Assembly: GCF_008630535.1 (NCBI RefSeq) | Contig: NZ_VWPH01000020.1 | Coordinates: forward strand, 62,001 to 126,000 | Length of the DNA stretch: 64,000 nucleotides | From: Saccharopolyspora hirsuta | GTDB taxonomy: Bacteria; Actinomycetota; Actinomycetes; Mycobacteriales; Pseudonocardiaceae | Direction: 5' to 3' | In this document: piece by piece, positions 16,583 to 26,555 of the stretch | Position numbering within the stretch: position 1 is the first letter of the stretch | Layout of the letters: each line of letters opens with the position of its first letter | Position numbers and translations under genes: made by a program | The notes under the pieces: model-generated | Seen by the model: the letters and a program-made list of their open reading frames with translations, nothing else | Told to the model about the DNA's origin: nothing | Database searches by the model: none

Positions 16583-17857
16583 CTACGCCTCCTCCGGAGG
16601 TCGCGGCGGCTTGCCCCGCAGCGCCTCGGCCTCCCAGTCGCCGAACACCGGCGGAGCGACCTTGGGGATCTCCAGGTCCTCCCACGCATCCCGGCCGCCC
16701 TTGACGAACTTGCGCCCGTGCTCCTTCTCCTCCTCCTTCTGCCGCCCACCACCAGCAGGACCACCGGCAACACCGGCGCCGGACGTCGAGCCGCGCGCGG
16801 GCGTGCTGGCGGGGTTGGTGGGGCTCTGAGCCGGGGCGCCCGAGCCTGTGCCGGTGCGCCCGCCACCGCCCGGAACGCCTGGGGTGCCGCGGCCGGTCCC
16901 GGAACCACCGCCACGCCCGGTCCCCGGCCCGCCGGGAGGCGTCGAACCCGAACGACCACCGGTCCCACCCGGCGGGGCAACCACCCCGCCGACGACCCCG
17001 CCGCCCGTGCCGCCAGACGTCGGAGCGGGCGCAGTTCCGCCTACTGCCGATGTCCCGCTCGCAGCAGGCGCCACCCACGCCGACCCGGACTCGGCCGGAG
17101 CCTCCGGCGCCACGTCCGTCGGAGATGACGTCGGCACCGCCGGAGAAGACGTCGGCACCGGATCGGCCGGGGTGTGCGGTGCCACGGGTCGTGGAACGTG
17201 GTCTGCGGTGCTGGTGCCCCGGGTACTCGTGCTGGTGATCGGCTCGACCTTGTTCACGGGAGTCGTCTCGGCCGGAGCGACGTCCGCGGTGAACTTCGGC
17301 GGCGGTGAGAACTGCTGGATGCTGTTCACCCGCTCGTTGGTGCTCCGGGTGTAAGCCTCGTACTGCTCCCGGGCCTGGGCTTCGACCTGATCGCGGATGT
17401 CCTCGTGCGCCGCCCGAACTCCGGACTTCAGGGCGAACGTGTAGGGGTTGACGTAGTCACCCCAACCGATGTTGTCCGGCGGAACCTCGTGCGGTCGCAG
17501 AAAAACGTTCTTGAAATCGGCCGACCCCTGCGCCTGCTGCTCCACCACGACCGCTGTCTGAGCAGCGACGTCGATCGCCTCCTGCGTCGCCTGCGAGAGC
17601 GGCCGCACCGCCTCCCGAGCCTGATCGGCGGCAGCACCCTCCATCAGAACCTCGGAATCCTTCAACACCCTGTTCAGCGCCTCATCAGCGTCCCGAAAGG
17701 CCTTGCTGACCTCAGCTGACCAGATCCCCGCAGCCTCCGACAGGCCGTGAACCCCCGGCCCCTGATCCACCTCTCCGTAGATCTTCGGGTGATCGAACGC
17801 AGCCTGCGCACGTCCGGGTACTTCCTGCTTTCCGAACAACCAGTCGAACGCCCCCAT
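16583..17857 (-). CDS. PPE-like type VII secretion substrate with Gly/Pro-rich tail
   Basis: 424 residues from ATG at 17857 (MGAFDWLFGKQ), chosen because GGAGG ends 8 bases upstream. Residues 20-180 are a long-helix domain (SEAAGIWSAEVSKAFRDADE, PLSQATQEAIDVAAQTAVVV) resembling PPE/WXG hairpins. Residues 190-380 are a low-complexity Thr/Ser/Pro then Gly-Thr-Gly region, and the C-terminus is charged (KFVKGGRDAWEDLEIPK). Large PPE-like proteins with disordered tails are typical ESX substrates. Grouping with DUF3558 and EspG genes supports this. The function is unknown. Confidence 0.65.
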   Translation of the reverse strand: MGAFDWLFGKQEVPGRAQAAFDHPKIYGEVDQGPGVHGLSEAAGIWSAEVSKAFRDADEALNRVLKDSEVLMEGAAADQAREAVRPLSQATQEAIDVAAQTAVVVEQQAQGSADFKNVFLRPHEVPPDNIGWGDYVNPYTFALKSGVRAAHEDIRDQVEAQAREQYEAYTRSTNERVNSIQQFSPPPKFTADVAPAETTPVNKVEPITSTSTRGTSTADHVPRPVAPHTPADPVPTSSPAVPTSSPTDVAPEAPAESGSAWVAPAASGTSAVGGTAPAPTSGGTGGGVVGGVVAPPGGTGGRSGSTPPGGPGTGRGGGSGTGRGTPGVPGGGGRTGTGSGAPAQSPTNPASTPARGSTSGAGVAGGPAGGGRQKEEEKEHGRKFVKGGRDAWEDLEIPKVAPPVFGDWEAEALRGKPPRPPEEA

Positions 17858-17888
17858 CACGTCCACCTCCGTTCAGCCCGAAAAGTCC

Positions 17889-18464
17889 TCACCCAGGCGG
17901 AAGATTCGCCAGCACCATGCTGGCGATCCTGTCCGCGACAGCGCACGGATCGGAGAACGCGGGATTGTGCCGCCCCTCGCTGCCCGCCGTGAACTGGACG
18001 TTGAACATCTCCGTTTCCGACACACCCACCGCCGTCGTGCACGCGAGGTCGTTGACCCCGGCGTGGACTGCGGGGTAGCCCTCGATCTCCGCAGTCGGGT
18101 TTCCCCGCTCGTCGCCGAAGATCTTGGCCGTGTACTTCAGCCCTTGGCGCTGAACGGTGTCCGGTGCGATGTTCAGCGAGAGCTGATCGTTGTTCCAACG
18201 GCAGGACTGCTGGCCCCAGGGAGTGCGTCCAGGCGCGGGAGAGGACGCTCCCAACTCGCTGAGCTGTTCGGGCGCCAGGAGTTGACACGGGTCGCTGATC
18301 GCGTTGAGCCGCTTGGGCTTGTCGATCCGGAAAGGATCGTCCTGCACCGAAGTCGTCTGCCCCACCGAGGAAGGCACGGGCTGCCCGGGTGTAGCGCTGA
18401 CGCACCCGGCTAGCAGGAAGAGCAAGCCGGATGCTGCCACGAGAGCGGAGCGAGGGGTGTGCAC
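17889..18464 (-). CDS. DUF3558 lipoprotein
   Basis: 191 residues with a lipoprotein signal (ASGLLFLLAGC, lipobox LAGC). A short linker leads to the DUF3558 core containing DPCQLLAPEQLSELG, PWGQQSCRWNNDQLSLNI and LACTTAVGVSETEMFNVQF, with cysteines likely in disulfides. DUF3558 lipoproteins are abundant in Pseudonocardiaceae next to ESX-type genes, and no activity is known. It starts 4 bases downstream of the preceding small gene and sits 31 bases before the PPE-like gene, so it is part of one operon. Confidence 0.8.
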   Translation of the reverse strand: MHTPRSALVAASGLLFLLAGCVSATPGQPVPSSVGQTTSVQDDPFRIDKPKRLNAISDPCQLLAPEQLSELGASSPAPGRTPWGQQSCRWNNDQLSLNIAPDTVQRQGLKYTAKIFGDERGNPTAEIEGYPAVHAGVNDLACTTAVGVSETEMFNVQFTAGSEGRHNPAFSDPCAVADRIASMVLANLPPG

Positions 18465-18468
18465 ACGA

Positions 18469-18888
18469 TCACCCCGCCTTGTTCTCTTCGTCGATCCGCT
18501 GGTGATCGGCGATCGCCGCGCGAACGGCTTCCTTGAAGTTGTCCACCCAGTTCAGCAGGCCTTCGGCGGTGTCGTAGAGACTTCCCTCCCCGCCCCGAGC
18601 CCGTTCGCGGATCCGGCTGACCGCGTTCACCGTCACTTCATCCGCAAATGGCGGCACCACTTGCGCGAGCAGCGTTACCCGGTCCTGCGCGGCGACGTAC
18701 GCCGCGCGAACTTCGTCCAGCCCAGCGAGAACCTTCGGCAGCTGGTCGGGCTGGATGTGGAAGGTCCGGTTGCCGAAGGACGTCCCGGCTTCGATAAGCG
18801 CAGCGCCGGTAACGGGATGAAAGGAGGAGCGCCCCACGTCTGGAGCAGCTGCAGCAACCGTTCGTTCCGGCGGTATCGGGTCGTTCAC
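18469..18888 (-). CDS. Small helical protein of the ESX island (PE/WXG-like)
   Basis: 139 residues from a GTG at 18888 with GGGGAGG 9 bases upstream; an upstream ATG at 18942 is less well placed. After about 40 disordered residues come helices (PDQLPKVLAGLDEVRAAYVAAQDRV; SRIRERA). A YDTAE segment (105-109) fits the YxxxD/E secretion signal, followed by LLNWVDNFKEAVRAAIADH. The size, helicity and signal suggest a PE-like partner of the PPE-like protein. There is no firm family match, and this is inference from context. Confidence 0.5.
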   Translation of the reverse strand: MNDPIPPERTVAAAAPDVGRSSFHPVTGAALIEAGTSFGNRTFHIQPDQLPKVLAGLDEVRAAYVAAQDRVTLLAQVVPPFADEVTVNAVSRIRERARGGEGSLYDTAEGLLNWVDNFKEAVRAAIADHQRIDEENKAG

Positions 18889-19042
18889 CTCTGATCGCCT
18901 CCCCGGACACGGGATTTCGCCAGCGCCCCGATGCTTCCACACGAAATGTCAGCTGCGGGCCGGTTTCGCCGACATCCGCCCGATGGGCTTATCAATTTCG
19001 CAGGACAACGCACCGACTGGGTTTCGCATTCACATTTAACCG

Positions 19043-19876
19043 TTAACGCGCAGCCAGATCCCCGGTAAGCTGCGCGCGAAATCCACGCAGAGCACCGAGA
19101 ATTACTCCATCGGAGCCAGGCGCGACCAAGGTGGTCTCCCCGTTCGGCGGTTGCCGAACCTGAGCCACTCTGCCAGCAGGACTGTGGTGAACGGTGATCG
19201 ACAAGGGCGACACCCGGTTCCACCCCGAGGAATCCCTGATCGCGACGTTGAACTGGCCGATCACGCGGTCCGCCAGCTTCGCGAGTCGACCCAGCTCTCG
19301 GGCGTCGTCCGGGTCGATGTCCGCCTGGCCCAGTTCGTAGGCGATCCAATCTCCTTGGTCCGCCTTGTGGTTCTCCGCTTCCAGGGCCGCCGCCGACAGG
19401 GTTTCCGTTGGTACCAGGACGCTTCGGCCGTTTGCCGGGTTGACGTCCGGGAGGCATTCCACCACCGAGCGCTCCGCCGCGCTCGCCGCTACTTCATCGA
19501 TCCACACCTTCTCGCCTCGCAGGACGATGCGGAAGGCCAGGTTGCTCACCGCTGCCATGGCTCGGGTTTCCGGTTGGCCCGGCTCCGTCAGGTACAGGTA
19601 CGTCAGGGAATGGCCGTGGGCCAGGGCGGAGACGATCTCGTACCACTCGTCGTTCAAGCGGCCGTGGTCGATCCAGCCCTTGGCCCGCACGCTGTCCTCG
19701 GCCGCTTCCAGCACCGCCCTCGGGTCCGCCGGTTGGGCGAGCCCGCTGTCGCGGGAGGTGAGGAACGCCGGGATGTCGAACCGGCGCCGGGCTTCCGCCG
19801 CCGTGGTCCCCCCTGCGTCGTGGCGGGCCTTCTCGTGCCGCACGATCGCGCCGAATTCCCAGAAGCTGCACTCCAC
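19043..19876 (-). CDS. EspG-family ESX secretion-associated chaperone
   Basis: 277 residues from a GTG at 19876 (VECSFWEFGAIVRHEK). The sequence has the EspG pattern: DIPAFL near residue 45, then HGRLNDEWYEIVSALAHGHSLTYLY, LAFRIVLRGEKVWIDEV, and a C-terminal GDLAAR. EspG proteins are cytosolic chaperones that bind the helical tip of PE-PPE dimers before export by ESX machines. It is the first gene of the island and predicts that the downstream PPE-like and small helical proteins are its clients. No EccB/C/D/E or MycP genes are nearby, so the secretion machine must be encoded elsewhere. Confidence 0.72.
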   Translation of the reverse strand: MECSFWEFGAIVRHEKARHDAGGTTAAEARRRFDIPAFLTSRDSGLAQPADPRAVLEAAEDSVRAKGWIDHGRLNDEWYEIVSALAHGHSLTYLYLTEPGQPETRAMAAVSNLAFRIVLRGEKVWIDEVAASAAERSVVECLPDVNPANGRSVLVPTETLSAAALEAENHKADQGDWIAYELGQADIDPDDARELGRLAKLADRVIGQFNVAIRDSSGWNRVSPLSITVHHSPAGRVAQVRQPPNGETTLVAPGSDGVILGALRGFRAQLTGDLAAR

Positions 19877-20123
19877 CCCAGACCTCGCAATGCCGCACGC
19901 ACGGAACTTTCGAGGACCTTCGAGATTAGCCGGGCAGCGCGGCCGGAACAGGCCGCGCGAGCGCAATCACCGGAACAGACCAGCTCGGTCCACACCGGAC
20001 CAGATCAATTACCGGAAACGGCGGGGCACCAGGCGTTCCTACCCCGTTCGGCCGATGCGACGTGTTCTCGCGAATTCTCCCGGAATATTCCGAAAATTGC
20101 GACCAGCGACGTGAAAGCGCTGG

Positions 20124-21959
<1,836 letters not shown>

Positions 21960-21974
21960 CACCCACTCCTCTCC

Positions 21975-21993
21975 GACTCGCCGCCGTCGAGTC
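21975..21993. promoter_or_regulatory. Inverted repeat GACTC-N9-GAGTC before dnaK
   Basis: GACTC (21975-21979) and GAGTC (21989-21993) flank nine bases, 16 bases upstream of the dnaK start. The spacing and ACTC/GAGT core recall the HrcA operator CIRCE, but the outer bases do not match. It is a weak candidate heat-shock site. Confidence 0.3.
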
Positions 21994-22082
21994 CCGCGAG
22001 GTCGACACCCCCAGTATGGGAATGCCCCACCCGTCCAGCTGGGCAAACGGGTGCGGGAGTGGCAGGAGTGGGTGGTGCGCGC

Positions 22083-22652
22083 TCACGAGGAGCGCGGCTT
22101 GGCCCGGACGTGCATCCTCTCGCCCTGGGGGCCGAAGAGGCTGAGGACCTCCACCGGCGCCTCGCCGGTGCTGCCGAACCAGTGCGGGAGGCGGGTGTCG
22201 AACTCGGCGGCCTCCCCGACCTTGAGCACCACGTCGTGCTGGGCCAGCACCAGCCGCAGCTTCCCGCTCAGCACGTACAGCCACTCGTAGCCCTCGTGGG
22301 TGCGCGGGTCGGGTTCGCTGCGCTCCGGGCCGATGATCATCTTGAACGCCTGCAACCCGCCGGGCTGCTGGGTCAGCGGCACCACCGTGGTGGCGTCGCC
22401 GCGCTTGATCGGCTTCATCCGCACCCGCGGGTCGCCGACCGGCGGCGCGCCGACCAGCTCGTCCAGCGGCACCTGGTGCGCGTGGGCGATCGGCAGCAGC
22501 AGCTCCAGGCTCGGCTTGCGCTGCCCCGACTCCAGGCGCGACAGCGTGCTGACCGAGATCCCGGTCTTCTCCGACAGCGCCGCCAGGGTGCACTTGCGCT
22601 GCTGGCGGATGGATCTGAGGCGCGGTCCCACCGCGGCGAGCACTTCGTCCAC
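22083..22652 (-). CDS. XRE-family regulator with C-terminal cupin
   Basis: 189 residues. Residues 8-65 are an HTH_XRE (RLRSIRQQRKCTLAALSEKTGISVSTLSRLESGQRKPSLE). Residues 105-185 are a cupin (HEGYEWLYVLSGKLRLVLAQHDVVLKVGEAAEFDTRLPHWFGS). This architecture occurs in PuuR/SutR-like repressors that sense a small ligand through the cupin. It is divergent from the methyltransferase gene with 88 bases between, which suggests that it controls that gene and itself. Confidence 0.85.
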   Translation of the reverse strand: MDEVLAAVGPRLRSIRQQRKCTLAALSEKTGISVSTLSRLESGQRKPSLELLLPIAHAHQVPLDELVGAPPVGDPRVRMKPIKRGDATTVVPLTQQPGGLQAFKMIIGPERSEPDPRTHEGYEWLYVLSGKLRLVLAQHDVVLKVGEAAEFDTRLPHWFGSTGEAPVEVLSLFGPQGERMHVRAKPRSS

Positions 22653-22740
22653 CGGTTCATTGCAGGAACGGCAACAGGATTTGTCAAGCCGTCGGGCGCG
22701 GGCGCACGGTGGGGCCAGGACATCCCGGATTGGAGTGCAG

Positions 22741-23571
22741 ATGACCGACCTCGACTGGGCCGCGATGGCCGACGTGCTCGAGCTCGAAGGGGAGGCGCAC
22801 CAGCCCTACGTGCAGCAGGCGCTGGCCGAGCTGGCGCAGCTGGAGCCGCAGCGGATCATGGACGTCGGCAGCGGTCCCGGCGTGGCCGCCTGCCAGCTGG
22901 CGGCGGCGTTCCCGGAGGCCGAGGTGACCGCGGTCGACGGCTCCCCGGAGCTGCTGGCGCGCGCCGAGCAGCGGGCGGAGCGGCTCGGCGTCGAGCTGCG
23001 CACCCGGGTCGCCGAGTTCCCGGACGGGCTGGGCGAGCTGGGCACCGCGGACCTGATCTGGACGGCGCAGGCCGTGCACCACGTCGGCGACCAGCAGGAC
23101 GCGCTGAACCGGCTGGCGCGGCTGCTGACGCCGGGCGGCGTGCTGGCGGTCGTCGAGGGCGGGCTGCCCGCCCGCTGGCTGCCGCACGACCTCGGCTTCG
23201 GCCGCCCCGGGCTGCAGACCCGCATCGACGCGGCGATGTCCGAGCGGTTCAACCAGATGCGCGCCGAGCTGCCCGGCTCGGTCGCAACCGTGGAGACCTG
23301 GGCGGACATGCTGCGCACCGCCGGTCTCGACGGAACCCGGAGCAGGACCTTCCTGGTCGACCGCCCGGCCCCGCTGGCCGACGGCGCCCGGCGGTGGCTG
23401 CGGGGAACGGTCGAGCGCTACCGCCACGGCCTCCAGGACCACCTCGACGCCGAGGACCTGGCGACGCTGGACCGGCTGCTGGACCCGGCCGACCCGCTGG
23501 GCCTCGACCAGCGCCCGGACGTGTTCCTGCTCACCGCCAAGACGGTCCACTTCGGACGCAAGCCCTCCTGA
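22741..23571 (+). CDS. Class I SAM-dependent methyltransferase
   Basis: 276 residues from ATG at 22741. Motif I IMDVGSGPGVAACQLA near residue 40, motif II (VTAVDGSPELL), then LIWTAQAVHHVGD and LLTPGGVLAVVEGG give the Rossmann methyltransferase fold (Methyltransf_25/31). The C-terminal half (ERFNQMRAELPGSV onward) resembles methyltransferases acting on small secondary metabolites or polyketides. The substrate is unknown. It is paired with a divergent XRE-cupin regulator and ends 10 bases before a family A hairpin. Confidence 0.82.
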   Translation: MTDLDWAAMADVLELEGEAHQPYVQQALAELAQLEPQRIMDVGSGPGVAACQLAAAFPEAEVTAVDGSPELLARAEQRAERLGVELRTRVAEFPDGLGELGTADLIWTAQAVHHVGDQQDALNRLARLLTPGGVLAVVEGGLPARWLPHDLGFGRPGLQTRIDAAMSERFNQMRAELPGSVATVETWADMLRTAGLDGTRSRTFLVDRPAPLADGARRWLRGTVERYRHGLQDHLDAEDLATLDRLLDPADPLGLDQRPDVFLLTAKTVHFGRKPS

Positions 23572-23580
23572 TCGGTCCGC

Positions 23581-23626
23581 CCCGTGAGCGCTTTCCGGAG
23601 CTATGACGCCACGAAGTGCTCACGGG
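23581..23626. repeat. Family A dispersed hairpin, copy 1
   Basis: A 46-base inverted repeat with outer arms CCCGTGAGCGCTTT and AAGTGCTCACGGG around an inner GG/CC-closed loop containing GCTATG. It lies between the convergent methyltransferase and DUF3060 genes, so it probably acts as a bidirectional terminator. Two relatives occur at 56655 and 57604. Confidence 0.85.
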
Positions 23627-23648
23627 CCAACACCTCCCAGCCCCGGTG

Positions 23649-24215
23649 TCACGGGGTGGCGGAGCCGCCCGGGGAGACGTCGTTGCCGCCCCGGTTGACC
23701 ACCTGCGGGTGGCCGGTGGCGTAGTGCACGGTGCCGCCGGTGCCGACCGCGATGATCTTCTGCGCGGAGCCCACCTCGACGGTGGAGTTGCTGCCCTGGA
23801 CCTTCACCAGCGAGCAGGGGCCGTGCAGGGTCAGGTCGGCGTCGCTGGCCAGCACGATGACCTTCCGGGACCGGCAGTCCTCGGTGAGCGCGGCGCCGTT
23901 GTCCTTGACGATCAGCGGCGCCCCGCCGCCCTGGAAGCCGCCCTCGTCGGAGCCGCCGCCCTGCCCGCTGTCGTCGGCGGCCTGCCCGGCCTCGTCGACG
24001 GCCTCGTCGGCGGGCTCCACGACCGGCAGCGGCGCGGCCTGCGCATCGGCGGACGCCGGGGTCTCGCCGGACTCGGGAGCCGCCTGGCCACCCGAGCCGC
24101 ACCCGGCGACCAGCAGCGCGGTCAGCCCGGCAACGGCCAGCAGCAGCGCGGCCCGCCGGGCACCACCCGTCGCGCGCACCCCGGATGAGCCGTTCACCAG
24201 TCGATCTACCTGCAT
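23649..24215 (-). CDS. DUF3060 lipoprotein
   Basis: 188 residues from ATG at 24215. TAATTT lies 7 bases upstream in an AT-rich patch, which fits a leaderless start; an in-frame ATG at 24254 is possible. The signal (ARRAALLLAVAGLTALLVAGC) ends in lipobox VAGC. An acidic, Ala-rich linker follows (residues 40-110). The last 80 residues form the DUF3060 strand repeat (NGAALTEDCRSRKVIVLASDADLTLHG, CSLVKVQGSNSTVEVG). Family members are surface lipoproteins of unknown role. It occupies the place downstream of mce4F where mycobacteria have mce-associated (mam) genes. Confidence 0.75.
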   Translation of the reverse strand: MQVDRLVNGSSGVRATGGARRAALLLAVAGLTALLVAGCGSGGQAAPESGETPASADAQAAPLPVVEPADEAVDEAGQAADDSGQGGGSDEGGFQGGGAPLIVKDNGAALTEDCRSRKVIVLASDADLTLHGPCSLVKVQGSNSTVEVGSAQKIIAVGTGGTVHYATGHPQVVNRGGNDVSPGGSATP

Positions 24216-24267
24216 GTTCAACAAATTATCAACTTGTCGCCGGGAGCGCCCCACCAGGTGCGCGCGA

Positions 24268-25413
24268 TCACGGGTTGAACGGCGGCGGGGCGGGTACCGG
24301 GTCCGGGATCGGCTGGCGCGGGGCGTTCTGGGACCCGCGGACGCTGATCACGCTGCCCGGGGGCTCGGCGCAGTGCAGGTCCGGGTTGATCGGGCCGGGT
24401 GCCGTCTCGCTGCCCGGGCGGCGGGGCGTGCCCTCGTAGCCCCGGGTGCAGGCGATCGGGTTGAAGAAGTTCAGGACCAGGCCGAGGTGGCCGGTGCCGT
24501 CCGGGGACAGGCTGTGCGAGAACGCCGAGATCACCGGCAGGGCCACCAGCATCTGCTCCATGCCCTCGGTGCGCACCTCGGTGATCTTCATCGTGGTCAG
24601 CAGGTTCGCCGCGACCACCCCGAAGTCGGTGCCCGCGCTGTCCAGCAGCGCCTGGACCTCGTGCCCGGCGGCGGGCGCGTCGCGGATGATCCCGCGCAGG
24701 TCCGGGTCGGACTCCTTGAGCCGCCCGGAGATCTCGCGCAGCCCGCTGCTGAACGACTTGATCTCGTCGGCCTGCTCCTGCTGGGTGCGCAGCACGACGT
24801 CGCTGCTGGCCAGCAGGCCGGTGGTCTGCGGGAGGTGCTGGTCGGCCGCGGCGGTGACCGAGCTGGTCGCGTCCAGCAGCCGCTGCAGGTGCGCGCCGGA
24901 GCCCTCGAAGGCGGTGCCGACCTCGTCGACGACCGTGCGCAGGTCCTCGACCGGGACGCTGCCGACCAGCCGGTCCAGGTCGACCAGCAGCGACTCCGGC
25001 GGCAGCGGCACGTCGGTGCGGCCCTGCGCGATCACCGCCCCGCCCGCCAGGTGCGGGCCGCCGTCGCGCTCCGGCCGCAGGTCCAGGTACTGCTCGCCGA
25101 CCGCCGACCGGTTGGCCACCACCGCGCGGGTGTCGGCGGGGATCGGCGGGGCGGAGTCGTCGATGTGCAGCTCGGCTTCCAGCCCGGACCCGGTCAGCCG
25201 CATCGCGGTGACCCGGCCCACCGCCACGCCCCGGTAGGTGACCTCGGAGTTGGTGAACAGCCCGCCGGAGTCGGCCAGCTGCACGGTCACCGAGTAGCCG
25301 TTGCCGCCGAAGAGCCGGTCCAGCCCGGCGTACCGGCCGCCGGTGTAGCCGATGCCGACGACGGCCAGGACCAGGAACAGCGCCAGGTGCACCTTGGTCT
25401 TGCGGCTGAACAT
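24268..25413 (-). CDS. mce4F: Mce4F-like MCE-family protein
   Basis: 381 residues from ATG at 25413 (MFSRKTKVHLALFLVLAVVGIGY), one membrane anchor followed by the MCE/MlaD domain (residues 40-120: YSVTVQLADSGGLFTNSEVTYRGVAVGRV). A long helical region and a Pro-rich tail follow. Mce proteins form the periplasmic tunnel of Mce transporters that carry lipids, here probably sterols, to the YrbE permease. It is the sixth and last mce gene of the operon. Its ATG overlaps the mce4E stop by one base (TGATG). Confidence 0.88.
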   Translation of the reverse strand: MFSRKTKVHLALFLVLAVVGIGYTGGRYAGLDRLFGGNGYSVTVQLADSGGLFTNSEVTYRGVAVGRVTAMRLTGSGLEAELHIDDSAPPIPADTRAVVANRSAVGEQYLDLRPERDGGPHLAGGAVIAQGRTDVPLPPESLLVDLDRLVGSVPVEDLRTVVDEVGTAFEGSGAHLQRLLDATSSVTAAADQHLPQTTGLLASSDVVLRTQQEQADEIKSFSSGLREISGRLKESDPDLRGIIRDAPAAGHEVQALLDSAGTDFGVVAANLLTTMKITEVRTEGMEQMLVALPVISAFSHSLSPDGTGHLGLVLNFFNPIACTRGYEGTPRRPGSETAPGPINPDLHCAEPPGSVISVRGSQNAPRQPIPDPVPAPPPFNP

Positions 25414-26555
25414 CACTGGCCTCCCGGCAGCGGTGGGACGGGGAGCTGCGGCTCCGGCGAGGGCAGCGGCAGCGGTGGGAGCGGCGGGGCCGGAGGCGGC
25501 GGGCGCAGCCCCGACTGCCCGGCGTCGGTCAGGCCGGGGATCGGGATCAGCGGACCGGAGGAGCGCGTGAGGTTCTCCACGATGCTGCTCAGGTCCAGGT
25601 CGAAGCGGACGTCGGCGTTGACGAAGTCGCCCTTGAGCGGCTTCATCGCGTACTCCGGGAACGGGTAGGTCGCCAGGAAGCCGATCGCGTCCGGCAGCGC
25701 GTCGCCGGTGTCGGCGAGCTTCTGCAGGGTGGGGGCGAGCGCGTTCAGGTCGGCGAGCATGTCGTCCTTGCTGCGGTTGACGGTGTCGACCGCGACGCCG
25801 GAAAGCCGGTCCAGCGACTGCAGCATCGCCACCAGCTGGTCGCGCTGCTCGTTGAGCACCCGCAGGCCCGGGCCGATCTCGTCCAGCGCCTTCTCGACGG
25901 TGCCGGTCTGCTCGCGCAGCGTCGCCGACAACCGGCCGAGCCCGTCGATGGCCCGGGTGATGTCCTCCCGCTGACCGTCCAATCTGGACACAGTTTCGTC
26001 CAGGTTGGACAGCAACGATCGGATCTCCGCCTCGTTGCCGGTGAAGGCCTTGTTCAGCTCCCGCACGATGTCCCGCAGCTGCGTCACCCCGCCGCCGTTG
26101 AGCAGCATCGACAGCGCGCCGAGCACCTCCTCGATCTGCGGGTTGCGGTTGGTGCGCTCCAGCGGGATCACCGCGCCGTCGGCGAGCTCGGCGGGCGCGG
26201 GTTGCGCGGGCTCGGCGAGCTCGACGAACTTCTCCCCCAGCAGGCTGGACTGCCGCAGGCGGGCGTCGGCGTTGGCGGGCAGCCGGACGTCGCCGTTGAC
26301 CGACATGGTCACCAGCGCCGTGGTGTTGTCCGGGCCGAGCTCGATGCGCTCCACCCGGCCGACGGGCACGTCGTTGACCTTCACGCTGGACTGCGGCACC
26401 AGGTCCAGCACGTCGGCGAACTGCGCGCTGACCCGGTACGGCCGGTCGCCCAGCTCGGCGCCGCCGGGCAGCGGCGCGTTGTAGAGGCCGGTGAACCCGC
26501 CCGCCGAGCAGCCGGACACCAGCAGCAGGACCGCGACCAGCGCGCACCGCTTCAT
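25413..26555 (-). CDS. mce4E: Mce4E-like MCE-family lipoprotein (LprN-like)
   Basis: 380 residues. The signal MKRCALVAVLLLVSGC with lipobox VSGC marks the lipoprotein position that is always fifth in mce operons. The MCE domain (YRVSAQFADVLDLVPQSSVKVNDVPVGRVERI) spans about residues 38-120. Then come heptad-rich helices, and the C-terminus is an unusual Pro/Leu-rich stretch (PPPPAPPLPPLPLPSP). It is lipid-anchored on the outer face of the membrane as part of the Mce hexamer. It overlaps mce4D by four bases (ATGA). Confidence 0.88.
   Translation of the reverse strand: MKRCALVAVLLLVSGCSAGGFTGLYNAPLPGGAELGDRPYRVSAQFADVLDLVPQSSVKVNDVPVGRVERIELGPDNTTALVTMSVNGDVRLPANADARLRQSSLLGEKFVELAEPAQPAPAELADGAVIPLERTNRNPQIEEVLGALSMLLNGGGVTQLRDIVRELNKAFTGNEAEIRSLLSNLDETVSRLDGQREDITRAIDGLGRLSATLREQTGTVEKALDEIGPGLRVLNEQRDQLVAMLQSLDRLSGVAVDTVNRSKDDMLADLNALAPTLQKLADTGDALPDAIGFLATYPFPEYAMKPLKGDFVNADVRFDLDLSSIVENLTRSSGPLIPIPGLTDAGQSGLRPPPPAPPLPPLPLPSPEPQLPVPPLPGGQ

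Noticed and set aside
16848..17354. Plus-strand Pro/Thr/Val-rich frames over the PPE-like tail
   Set aside because: They are antisense readings of the Gly/Thr/Pro-rich low-complexity region of the minus-strand gene.
21975..21993. True CIRCE or HAIR heat-shock operator
   Set aside because: Only the ACTC/GAGT core and N9 spacing fit; the flanking bases required for CIRCE and the CTTGAGT arms of HAIR are absent, so it is listed only as a weak candidate.
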